Below are positions 17,381-24,626 of a stretch of 64,000 nucleotides of DNA, piece by piece. The notes under the pieces were generated by a model, which saw nothing but the letters and a program-made list of their open reading frames with translations, was not told the origin of the DNA and ran no database searches. A program made the translations under genes and the position numbers. The first letter of the stretch is position 1; each line of letters begins with the position of its first letter. Source of the stretch: JAPOQD01 sp964620555 (lineage in GTDB: Bacteria; Pseudomonadota; Gammaproteobacteria; Pseudomonadales; Halieaceae); the NCBI GenBank assembly GCA_964620555.1, contig CAZUGZ010000006.1, positions 1-64,000 of the forward strand. Reading direction: 5' to 3'.

Positions 17381-17667
17381 GGGCGCCGGACCTTTGCCCA
17401 TGGCGTGGCGCGTCCCGCATACCAGGGCTGGTAGCGGCGCTGGCGCAGATATACCTGACGCAGCAACGGATCGGACTTGGCGGCCAGTTGCAGCACGCGG
17501 GTCGCCACCGCCCACAGCAACAGGCCGATAACAAAGGTGGGCAGGGACAGCAGTACCACTACCAGCAGCACCGTTACCAGGATGGTGGCTTGCATGAGAA
17601 CGCGGTCGCCGCCGAGGAACAGACTGGGCCGATACACGGCGCGATACACCGGGGTCAGTTGGCGCAC
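17377..17667 (-). CDS. trbD: TrbD/VirB3, small inner-membrane T4SS protein
   Basis: Protein of 96 residues opening with PVYRAVYRPSLFLGGDR, the characteristic TrbD/VirB3 start. A double hydrophobic stretch (about 25-58) and a basic C-terminus (YLRQRRYQPWYAGR) follow. VirB3 works next to the VirB4 ATPase and is often fused to it (family knowledge); here it is separate but overlaps trbE by four bases. It begins 1 bp after trbC. Confidence 0.9.
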   Translation of the reverse strand: MRQLTPVYRAVYRPSLFLGGDRVLMQATILVTVLLVVVLLSLPTFVIGLLLWAVATRVLQLAAKSDPLLRQVYLRQRRYQPWYAGRATPWAKVRRP

Positions 17668-17668
17668 G

Positions 17669-17974
17669 TCAGATCAGGGCGGCGCTGACGCCGAACAGTT
17701 CTTTCATGATCGCAGTGCCGCTGACCAGCAGCGAAATGGCCAGGATCACCATGATGGCGCGGCGACCAAAGTCCCCCATATCGCCACCGGCAATAAGGGC
17801 CCAACCGCAGATCACCAGGGCGACCAGTGATATGGCCATAGCCACCGGACCAGTCAATGATCTGGTCAGGATTTCCAGCGGTGACTCCCAGGGTAGTTTG
17901 GTACCCTTCCCGGCGAAAGCGGTCGCGGCGTGGAAATACAGCATGGCTGCCAATAACGCTCTATGAAGTTTCAT
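17669..17974 (-). CDS. trbC: TrbC/VirB2, T-pilin precursor
   Basis: Prepilin of 101 residues with a signal peptide (about 1-21), then KGTKLPWESPLEILTRSLTG and two hydrophobic helices (about 44-65 and 72-92). The LPWES...LTGPVA pattern closely resembles mature RP4 TrbC, which is cyclised by TraF (established for RP4). The matching traF lies in the same operon. The short tail after the second helix suggests little C-terminal trimming. It overlaps trbB by 14 bp. Confidence 0.9.
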   Translation of the reverse strand: MKLHRALLAAMLYFHAATAFAGKGTKLPWESPLEILTRSLTGPVAMAISLVALVICGWALIAGGDMGDFGRRAIMVILAISLLVSGTAIMKELFGVSAALI

Positions 17975-18929
17975 CTTTGAGTTCCCCTTGTTGAACGATA
18001 TGAATGTCGCTTACCCGGCGTCCGCATTGGGAGCGCTGCAACTGCACCACCAGGTCGACGGCCTCCACGATCAGGTCCCGATGCGGGCCCGACGCGGCTT
18101 CACTGGCCAGTTGTTCGAGCCGGGACAGGGCGGCCTTCGGACTGTTGGCATGGACTGTGGTCAGTCCACCGGGATGACCGGTGTTCCAGGCCTTGAGCAG
18201 AGTCAAGGCTTCACCACCACGAACCTCGCCCACCAGAATGCGATCCGGACGCAGGCGCAGCGTGGCGCGCAGCAAGGCCCCCATATCCGCAGCCTCTCCG
18301 CTGCACAGGGCGACGTGGTTGGGCGCCGCGCATTGCAGTTCCGGCGTATCTTCAATGAGGATCAGGCGGTGCTCCGGGGTTGTTTGGGCCACTTCTGCCA
18401 CCAGGGCGTTGCAGAAGGTCGTTTTGCCGGTGCTGACCCCCCCCGAAACCACGATGTTGCGGCGTTGGAAGATGGCCTGGACCAGACAACGGGTTTGCGC
18501 CGCGCTCAGCACCCCCTGCCTGGTCAGATCTTCCAGGGTAAACACCTGCAGGGCGGGTTTGCGAATACTGAAAACCGGCCGGGTCACCACCGGGGGCAGC
18601 AGGCCCTCAAAGCGCTCTCCCCGAAATGGCAGCACGCACTGCACGATGGGGCTCAGTGAACTGCCCGGTTGCCCAGCCAGGGTGGCGGCAGTCTGAATCG
18701 CGGCCGCGGCACTGGTTGCATCCAGGTGGCCGACCTCGGTCATGGCTTCGCCCAACTTTTCCAACCACAGGGTGCCATCGGCATTGAGCAGGATTTCGAT
18801 CACCGAAGGTTCCTGCAGTGCGGCCATCACCTGTTCACCGAAATCGCGACTCAATTTGCTGCGCAAACGCTGCCGGAGGCTGACGGGAGTTTGCCGGAGT
18901 TCCTGCGTCGGGGCCTGGGTCTCGCTCAC
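17961..18929 (-). CDS. trbB: TrbB/VirB11, T4SS traffic ATPase
   Basis: Hexameric cytoplasmic ATPase of 322 residues. Walker A GGVSTGKTT is at 163-171 (usual form GGTGSGKTT), Walker B RPDRILVGEVRGGEA at about 228-241 and the His box GHPGGLTTVHANS at about 251-263. The start is GTG at 18929 with AGGAG ten bases upstream. First gene of the Trb set, as in RP4 and Trb-type integrative elements, and 126 bp downstream of the AraC-type regulator. Confidence 0.93.
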   Translation of the reverse strand: MSETQAPTQELRQTPVSLRQRLRSKLSRDFGEQVMAALQEPSVIEILLNADGTLWLEKLGEAMTEVGHLDATSAAAAIQTAATLAGQPGSSLSPIVQCVLPFRGERFEGLLPPVVTRPVFSIRKPALQVFTLEDLTRQGVLSAAQTRCLVQAIFQRRNIVVSGGVSTGKTTFCNALVAEVAQTTPEHRLILIEDTPELQCAAPNHVALCSGEAADMGALLRATLRLRPDRILVGEVRGGEALTLLKAWNTGHPGGLTTVHANSPKAALSRLEQLASEAASGPHRDLIVEAVDLVVQLQRSQCGRRVSDIHIVQQGELKDETS

Positions 18930-19051
18930 GTCGGGTATCTCCTGGCGTTTCCCAGGTCGAGCCCGTAGTTCCGGGGTCGATAGACGCTACCATGCCGAGG
19001 CCGAGAGCGCCGGTTTTGGCCGAACACACCTGACTGATCACGATTGCTCAT
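18926..19051 (-). CDS. Possible 41-residue basic protein between the regulator and trbB
   Basis: Short frame that exactly fills the space between the regulator gene and trbB. Its ATG is four bases after the regulator stop and its TGA overlaps the trbB GTG (GTGA), and the trbB ribosome-binding site lies inside it. The product is Arg-rich (RRSRPRHGS; YRPRNYG) and hydrophilic. No clear ribosome-binding site precedes it and I recognise no family. It could be a coupling leader peptide or chance. Confidence 0.3.
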   Translation of the reverse strand: MSNRDQSGVFGQNRRSRPRHGSVYRPRNYGLDLGNARRYPT

Positions 19052-19055
19052 GGCT

Positions 19056-19439
19056 TCAGAGAGCAGCCGACCGACCGACGATTGGTTTCGTGCTCGATTT
19101 CTTCTTTGGCTTGTTCTCTTTCTTGTATTGTCGCCAGGTAGTACCGGACCACTGTGGAAAAATGCGATAAAAGCTGTTGGTCTGTTGAAAACCCAATTGC
19201 GCGGCCAATGCCTTGGATCCCACCTGGCGCTTGGCCAGCGCCTGAAAACAGCGGTAGCGACGCACTCCTTCCCGCAACTGGCGATAGCAGGTATGCTCGG
19301 CCCGCAAGCGCCGACGCAGCGTGGACTCACTCATGCCCAGGCGCTCGGCGGCAGCCATGGCGGTCAGGTCAGGCAGAGGCGCTGCCATGAGAATATGCAG
19401 CACTCTTTGATGAATACTCCTGGAAGGGTTCTTCGACAT
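19056..19439 (-). CDS. Stand-alone AraC-type DNA-binding regulator
   Basis: Protein of 127 residues made only of an AraC/XylS double helix-turn-helix domain. The first HTH is TAMAAAERLGMSESTLRRRL (about 26-45) and the second is SKALAAQLGFQQTNSFYRIF with the following WSGTTWRQYKK. A Lys-rich tail follows. There is no sensory or dimerisation domain; full AraC proteins are about 300 residues. AGGAG precedes the ATG. It is the first gene of the minus-strand operon, so it is the likely regulator of the trb-pil genes (inference). A truncated longer regulator is an alternative. Confidence 0.8.
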   Translation of the reverse strand: MSKNPSRSIHQRVLHILMAAPLPDLTAMAAAERLGMSESTLRRRLRAEHTCYRQLREGVRRYRCFQALAKRQVGSKALAAQLGFQQTNSFYRIFPQWSGTTWRQYKKENKPKKKSSTKPIVGRSAAL

Positions 19440-19736
19440 AACGGCACTCCTTTGCTTTGGTTCTTGTGATAAGACGCTTATTTCGCGGCCTAGTCTCCAA
19501 CATAGACCAAGTGGAAGAAGTCTTTAGGTTTTTTTTTCATCAAAACCGGTCAATTTTGCGAAAAAGACCACCCAATCCCCGGTTTTGTGGTTGCGCTGCC
19601 GAAAATCTGGCCGCCAGATCGTTCTCGACAGGGATTCCCGGGGTGGAATGGAAACGGGATGGTTAGCTGCTTCGCGAAGGGAAAGTGTCAGGTAGTTCGC
19701 AACCGGAGCAGCCCGGCAAACTTCTCGGCGAGGCCC
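19440..19736. other. Non-coding junction between purA and the trb-pil locus
   Basis: About 300 bp without a credible gene. It holds an AT-richer stretch with nine consecutive T (19529-19537), which reads as an A-tract upstream of the regulator on its own strand. A perfect 10-bp palindrome CTTCGCGAAG lies near 19670-19679. No tRNA, integrase or clear direct repeat is seen. Promoter elements for the regulator probably lie in the AT-rich part, but I cannot place convincing -35 and -10 hexamers. Confidence 0.6.
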
Positions 19737-21038
19737 TCAATCACCAAACGGATGACGCTGCACGATGGTCTCGGTCCGGTCGGGGCCGGTGGAGATCAGG
19801 TCGATGGGCACCCCGACGTGTTGCTCGATGCAGTGGATGTAGTCGCGGGCGTTGGCCGGCAGGTCGGCCAGGGACCTTGCGCCGAGAGTGGATTCGGACC
19901 AGCCCGGCAGCGTGGCGTATTCCGGCAGCAGGTCCCGGTAGTCTTCGCTGGCGAGCGGGTCGCCCGGCACCTGGCCGGCGGCGTCGCGGTAGCCCACGCA
20001 GACGCGAATGCTCTCCAGCCCATCCAGCACGTCCAGCTTGGTCAGGCACAGGCCGGAGATGCCGTTGAGCTGCACTGCCCGCCGCAGGGCAACCGCATCA
20101 AACCAGCCGCAGCGGCGGGGGCGGCCGGTGGTGGCGCCGAATTCGACGCCGCGGTCGGCGAGCTGCCGCCCGATGCCATCGAACAGCTCGGTGGGAAACG
20201 GGCCCGAGCCGACCCGGGTGGTATAGGCCTTGGCAATACCCAACACGTAATCGAGGTCGCGGGGACCGACGCCGCTGCCGCTCGCGGCGGCGCCGGCGGT
20301 GGTGTTGGAGGAGGTCACGAACGGATAGGTGCCATGATCGATATCCAGCAGCGAACCCTGGGCTCCCTCAAACAGGATATTGGCGCCGGCGGCGCGCTGC
20401 TGGTGCAGCAGGCTGGTGACGTCCGCCAGCAGCGGGCGCAACTGCTCGGCCAGGTTCAGGCAGCGGCTGAGGGTCTGCTCGTAATCCACGGCGTCCGCCC
20501 CGTAGTAGCGGGTCAGCACGAAATTGTGATACTCCAGCAGTGCCGCCAGTTTTGGCGCAAAGCGCGTCTCCTCCACCAGGTCACCCAGGCGCAGCCCGCG
20601 CCGCGCCACCTTGTCTTCGTAGGCCGGGCCGATTCCGCGCCCGGTGGTGCCGATCCGGTCGGCGCCGCGCTGGGCTTCGCGAGCCTGATCCAGAGCGATG
20701 TGGCAGGGCAGCAGCAGGGGGCAGGCGGGGCTTAGCAGGAGGCGCTGGCGCACCGGCACGCCGAGTTTTTCCAGCACCTCGATTTCCTCCAGCAGGGCCT
20801 CGGGTGACAGCACCACACCGTTGCCGATCAGGCATTGCACCTGGTCGCGCAATACGCCCGAGGGAATCAGGTGCAACACCGTTTTCCTGCCGTTGATCAC
20901 CAGCGTGTGGCCGGCGTTGTGACCGCCCTGAAAGCGCACCACCGCCTGCGCCCGAGCGGTCAGAAAATCGACGATCTTGCCCTTGCCCTCGTCTCCCCAC
21001 TGGGTGCCGAGGACCACTACCGTTCTGCTCATTTTCAA
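19737..21038 (-). CDS. purA: Adenylosuccinate synthetase
   Basis: Cytoplasmic enzyme of 433 residues that joins IMP and aspartate with GTP in the first committed step of AMP synthesis. N-terminal GTP loop GTQWGDEGKGKIVD (about 11-24), then GGHNAGHTL, TTGRGIGPAYEDK and the C-terminal STGPDRTETI. Length is normal. The start is 21038 or the ATG at 21032 (MSRTVVV). It follows hisZ with a few bases between, as in pseudomonads. Downstream, where rnr is expected, lies the secretion/pilus locus. Confidence 0.98.
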   Translation of the reverse strand: MKMSRTVVVLGTQWGDEGKGKIVDFLTARAQAVVRFQGGHNAGHTLVINGRKTVLHLIPSGVLRDQVQCLIGNGVVLSPEALLEEIEVLEKLGVPVRQRLLLSPACPLLLPCHIALDQAREAQRGADRIGTTGRGIGPAYEDKVARRGLRLGDLVEETRFAPKLAALLEYHNFVLTRYYGADAVDYEQTLSRCLNLAEQLRPLLADVTSLLHQQRAAGANILFEGAQGSLLDIDHGTYPFVTSSNTTAGAAASGSGVGPRDLDYVLGIAKAYTTRVGSGPFPTELFDGIGRQLADRGVEFGATTGRPRRCGWFDAVALRRAVQLNGISGLCLTKLDVLDGLESIRVCVGYRDAAGQVPGDPLASEDYRDLLPEYATLPGWSESTLGARSLADLPANARDYIHCIEQHVGVPIDLISTGPDRTETIVQRHPFGD

Positions 21039-21045
21039 CTACTCG

Positions 21046-22194
21046 TTACAGCGCTTCGACCCGCCACTCACCGTCGCGCAGGCGCAGCGCCCGGTCGCAA
21101 CGTTCGTCGACTTCACCCGACAGGCTGGTGATGACCAGTTCGCCGGCCTGCCGCAGGCGGTCGACGGCCGATTGCAGGTCGGCATCGGCATCCGACGGAG
21201 CGCTGATGCCATTGGCCGGCGCCGGCTCGGCGCCATTGGTCAGCAGTTCCAGCAGGGCGCTGAGGTCTATATTGAAGCCGGTGGCCGGCCGCGCCCGGCC
21301 GAACACCTCGCCCACGTCATCGTAGCGTCCACCATTCGCCAGCGCCCGGCCAAAGCCGGGCACGTAGGCGGCAAACACCAGGCCGGTGTGGTAGTGGTAG
21401 CCGCGCAATTCGCCCAGGTCGTAGTAGAAGTCCGTGGCCGGGTAGCGCCGGCGCAGGGCGTCGCTCACCTCCCGCAGTTGCTGAACCGCCCCCTCGGCAT
21501 ACCCCAGGCCGTCCAGGATTGCAGCGTCACCGTGGGCACTGGCGAGCTGCAGCAGCCGCTGCCGGCACTGCCGGTCCTCCACCGCCGCCAATATCTGCTC
21601 CAGGTCGGGCAGGGATTTGCGCTGCAGGGCATCGAACACTTCCGCCTGCTGTTGCTCGTCGAGCCGCGCGTCCGCCAGCAACTGCCGGTAGATACCGACG
21701 TGGCCAAGATCCAGGGTCACCGCTTCGAGGCCGGCCACCCGCAGGGTTTCCAGCATCAGGGAAATCACTTCGAAGTCCGCCTGCAGGCTGCTGGAACCGT
21801 ACAATTCGGCGCCCACCACGTCGGGGGAGCGGGAGGCCAGTAACGAGCGGCGGCGGGTGTGCAACACGGTGCCGGCGTAACAGAGCCGGCTGACACCGTT
21901 GACCGGCAGACTGTGCGCATCGATGCGCGCCACCTGCGGGGTGATGTCGGCACGGATGCCCATGCTGCGGCCGCTGTGCTGATCGGTAACCCGGAAGGTG
22001 AGCAGATCGATGTCGTGGCCCAGGCCGATGAGCAGGGATTCGGTGAATTCCACCAGGGGCGGAATCACCAACTGGTAGCCCCAGCCGGCATAGAGGTCCA
22101 GCAACTGCCGGCGCAGTCGTTCCATCGCCGCCGCGGGACCAGGCAACACCTCCTCGATCCCGTCAGGCAGTAACCAGCGGTCTGCTGTTGTCAT
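21046..22194 (-). CDS. hisZ: ATP phosphoribosyltransferase regulatory subunit HisZ
   Basis: Protein of 382 residues, a HisRS-like paralogue without tRNA-charging function that pairs with short-form HisG in histidine synthesis (established family). The class II-like motif ADITPQVARID is present, as are TRRRSLLASRSPDVVGAELYG and RALANGGRYDDV. The location between purA and the DUF2065 gene is the conserved gammaproteobacterial context. The ATG at 22194 (MTTADRWLLPDG) is preferred to 22215, which would overlap the upstream gene. Confidence 0.95.
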   Translation of the reverse strand: MTTADRWLLPDGIEEVLPGPAAAMERLRRQLLDLYAGWGYQLVIPPLVEFTESLLIGLGHDIDLLTFRVTDQHSGRSMGIRADITPQVARIDAHSLPVNGVSRLCYAGTVLHTRRRSLLASRSPDVVGAELYGSSSLQADFEVISLMLETLRVAGLEAVTLDLGHVGIYRQLLADARLDEQQQAEVFDALQRKSLPDLEQILAAVEDRQCRQRLLQLASAHGDAAILDGLGYAEGAVQQLREVSDALRRRYPATDFYYDLGELRGYHYHTGLVFAAYVPGFGRALANGGRYDDVGEVFGRARPATGFNIDLSALLELLTNGAEPAPANGISAPSDADADLQSAVDRLRQAGELVITSLSGEVDERCDRALRLRDGEWRVEAL

Positions 22195-22211
22195 CGATTC
22201 CGGGTCCCGCG

Positions 22212-22397
22212 TCAATTTACAAGATACAACAAAGCCAGCCCCAGCAGCATGCTGCCCAGGCCCACCCAGCGCAGACTGCGGTCGTCGAATTCCGCCGCCA
22301 CCTGCACCAGGCGGCGCCAGCGGCCCGGGCTGACGAAGGGCAGCATGCCTTCGATGATCAGCACCAGGGCGATCGCCACTGCCAATTGCTGCATCAT
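22212..22397 (-). CDS. DUF2065 (YjeT-like) small membrane protein
   Basis: Protein of about 61 residues with two hydrophobic segments (LAVAIALVLIIEGMLPFV and WVGLGSMLLGLALLYL) around a short basic loop (PGRWRRL). This is the DUF2065 family, found between hflC and hisZ/purA in many gammaproteobacteria; function unknown. Two adjacent ATG codons (22397, 22394) can start it; the longer frame upstream is not membrane-like and was discarded. Confidence 0.85.
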   Translation of the reverse strand: MMQQLAVAIALVLIIEGMLPFVSPGRWRRLVQVAAEFDDRSLRWVGLGSMLLGLALLYLVN

Positions 22398-22530
22398 GCC
22401 GGACCGACCCCGTGCAGTATCACGCGCACACAAAAAAACCGTGGAGTACAGCGTTTTGTCGAACGACGCCAACCCTCACGGTTGCGGGATTCTAGCACAC
22501 TGAAAGGCAGCGTGTGAGGGCGTGGGCAGC

Positions 22531-22544
22531 TAGGAGTCTGCGCC
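22531..22544 (+). repeat. Dispersed short repeat, copy 1 (taggagtctgcgcc)
   Basis: One arm of a short repeat seen four times in the window (also at 48665, inverted at 48732, and variant at 55441). It lies 6 bp beyond the hflC stop codon in the 3' flank. Only the 14-base core is shared here; the neighbouring sequence differs. Confidence 0.6.
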
Positions 22545-22550
22545 CCGGCC

Positions 22551-23429
22551 TCAATTACCGCCGCCGCCGGAATCCTTCAGATAGCGGAAAAAGTCGCTCT
22601 CCGGGCCCAGCAGCATGATGTCACCCTTGTCCTGGAAGGAACTCTGGTAGGCCCGCAAACTGCGGGTAAAGGCGTAGAATTCCCGGTCCTGATTGAAGGC
22701 ATCGGCGTACGTGGCGGTGGCACGGGCGTCCCCTTCACCGCGAATCTGTTCCGCCTCCCGGTAGGCATTGGCCTTGATGATGGTGACCTCGCGGTCGGCC
22801 GAGGCGCGAATTCCCTCGGCCAGTTCGCGGCCCTGGGAACGCAGTTCCCGCGCCTCCTTTTCCCGCTCGGCGTTCATGCGCCGGAATACCGATTCACTCA
22901 CTGCCGGCGGCAGGTCGATCTGCTTGACCCGGACGTCCACCACATCCACTCCCAGTTCGCCGAGCGCCACCCGGTTGAGCTTCTCGCGCAACTCGAGCAT
23001 CAACTGATCGCGTTCACCGGATACCACTTCGTGCAGGGTGCGCACCGCGACTTCGTTGCGCAGGCCGTCGTTGACGCGCTGCGCCAGCAGGCCGTTGGCA
23101 CGGTTTTCGTCACCACTGGTGGCGGTGTAGTACTTGGCCACATCGGCCACTTTCCACTTGGCATAGGAGTCCACTACCACGGCCTTCTTTTCCAGGGTGA
23201 GGAAACGTTCCGGCTGCGCGTCCACCGTCAACACGCGCGCATCGAAGCGACGCACATTGTTGACAAAGGGAATCTTGAAATGCAGCCCCGGACTGAGGTC
23301 GGGTTTGACCACTTCACCAAAGCGCAGCAACACGCCACGCTGGGTTTCCATGATGATGAAGAGCACGTTGCTCATCACAAACAGCGCAAGTACCACGGAC
23401 AACAGGGTGATTATCGATCTGACTTTCAT
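22551..23429 (-). CDS. hflC: HflC, modulator of FtsH protease
   Basis: SPFH/Band 7 inner-membrane protein of 292 residues. An N-terminal anchor (ITLLSVVLALFVMSNVLFII) is followed by the Band 7 domain with ETQRGVLLRFGEV, KIPFVNNVRRFDARV and the coiled AEREKEARELRSQGRELAEG. With HflK it forms the large periplasmic ring that holds FtsH (established). The ATG at 23429 is 1 bp from the hflK stop, so the two are translated together; the upstream in-frame extension overlaps hflK. Confidence 0.97.
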   Translation of the reverse strand: MKVRSIITLLSVVLALFVMSNVLFIIMETQRGVLLRFGEVVKPDLSPGLHFKIPFVNNVRRFDARVLTVDAQPERFLTLEKKAVVVDSYAKWKVADVAKYYTATSGDENRANGLLAQRVNDGLRNEVAVRTLHEVVSGERDQLMLELREKLNRVALGELGVDVVDVRVKQIDLPPAVSESVFRRMNAEREKEARELRSQGRELAEGIRASADREVTIIKANAYREAEQIRGEGDARATATYADAFNQDREFYAFTRSLRAYQSSFQDKGDIMLLGPESDFFRYLKDSGGGGN

Positions 23430-23430
23430 T

Positions 23431-24612
23431 TCAACGCCCTCCTCTGCCGCCGGTAGTGCCCCCGCGCACGGTACCGTCAAGCTGCAACTGCTCGGCTACC
23501 TGTTCCGCCAATTCGCGCAGATTGATACCACCGGCAGCGGTCGCCGACGCGCCGCCACCACCCTGGCCGACAATCTTGTCCAGCGGCAGATACAGCACAT
23601 TGTTGCCGCCGTCCACGTCCACCATCACCTTGCTGGAATTGCCGAGCACCGACTGCACCGCATCCACGTACAGACGCTGGCGAGTCACTTCCGGCGCCTT
23701 CCGGTATTCCTCCAGCAACTGGGAAAAGCGGTCCGCCTCGCCCAGGGCCTCGGCGATTACCTGCTCCCGGTAGGCACTGGCCTCTTCGATCTGGCGCTGG
23801 GCAAAACCGCGGGCTTCCGGAACGATACCGTTGGCATAGGCCTGGGCTTCGTTCTTCAGCCGTTCCTCGTCCTCGCGGGCCTTGATCACGTCGTCAAAGG
23901 CTTCCTGCACTTCCGCGGGCGGTTTGGCGTCGTCGATGTTCACCTTGGAAACCTGGATGCCGGTCTGGTAGTAGTTCAGGTAGTCCTGCAGGCGTTCGCG
24001 CACGTCCAGAGCCAACTGGGTGCGGCCGTCGGTGAGCACGTAGTCCATGGAGCTGCTGCCCACCACGTGGCGCAGCGCACTCTCGGTGGCGTGCATCAGG
24101 CTGCGTTCGGGAGCACGCACCTTGAGCACGAAGTTCTCGGCGTTCTCGATCACGTACTGAACGGAAAGGTCGACCTCGACGATGTTCTCATCCTCGGTCA
24201 GCATTTGCTCCCGGTGGGAGGCGGTATTGACGCGGGTGACGTTGACCCGGGTTACCTGGTCGATCAGCGGCGGGTTCCACTGCAGGCCGGGTTGTACCGT
24301 GGTGTGGTAACTGCCGAGCCGCAACACCACGCCCCGTTCCTGCTCATCCACCTGGTAAAAGCCGAACAGGCCCCAGACCACCACCGCCACGCCGAGCACT
24401 ATCGCCAACAGGCCACCAGACCAGAGCCCCTTTCCGGAACTACCGGAACCACCGGAACCACCGGAACCGGCGGAGGAACCGCCGCCGAACAAACCGCCCA
24501 GGCGCTCCCGCAACTTGGCCAGAACCTGATCCAGGTCCGGAGGCCCCTGATCCCCACCGCCCCAGGGGTCCCGCGGCCGCTCACGATTGTCACCCGGCTC
24601 ATTCCAAGCCAT
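23431..24612 (-). CDS. hflK: HflK, modulator of FtsH protease
   Basis: Partner of HflC, 393 residues. The N-terminus is a Gly/Pro-rich cytoplasmic region (PWGGGDQGPPDLD and a GGSGGSGSSGKG linker), then a membrane anchor (LLAIVLGVAVVVWGLFGFY) and the SPFH domain (QVDEQERGVVLRLGSY to YREQVIAEALGEADRF). The ATG at 24612 gives the standard MAWNEPG start; a long in-frame extension over hflX was rejected. The Gly/Ser linker is encoded partly by a 9-bp tandem repeat. Confidence 0.97.
   Translation of the reverse strand: MAWNEPGDNRERPRDPWGGGDQGPPDLDQVLAKLRERLGGLFGGGSSAGSGGSGGSGSSGKGLWSGGLLAIVLGVAVVVWGLFGFYQVDEQERGVVLRLGSYHTTVQPGLQWNPPLIDQVTRVNVTRVNTASHREQMLTEDENIVEVDLSVQYVIENAENFVLKVRAPERSLMHATESALRHVVGSSSMDYVLTDGRTQLALDVRERLQDYLNYYQTGIQVSKVNIDDAKPPAEVQEAFDDVIKAREDEERLKNEAQAYANGIVPEARGFAQRQIEEASAYREQVIAEALGEADRFSQLLEEYRKAPEVTRQRLYVDAVQSVLGNSSKVMVDVDGGNNVLYLPLDKIVGQGGGGASATAAGGINLRELAEQVAEQLQLDGTVRGGTTGGRGGR
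24434..24469 (-). repeat. Four 9-bp tandem units inside hflK linker
   Basis: Four near-identical units of ccggaacca on the plus strand encode the Gly-Ser/Gly linker of HflK. In-frame trinucleotide-multiple repeats like this can change copy number without a frameshift. Confidence 0.75.
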
Positions 24613-24626
24613 AACACTCTCCCATT

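Noticed and set aside
17381..17515. N-terminal extension of trbE by 45 residues
   Set aside because: Overlaps trbD almost completely in another frame and is not conserved-looking; the ATG at 17380 has the coupled ATGA junction.
19529..19537. Nine-T run near the purA end as a terminator
   Set aside because: No GC-rich stem directly before it on the plus strand, and both neighbouring genes are on the minus strand, where it reads as an A-tract.
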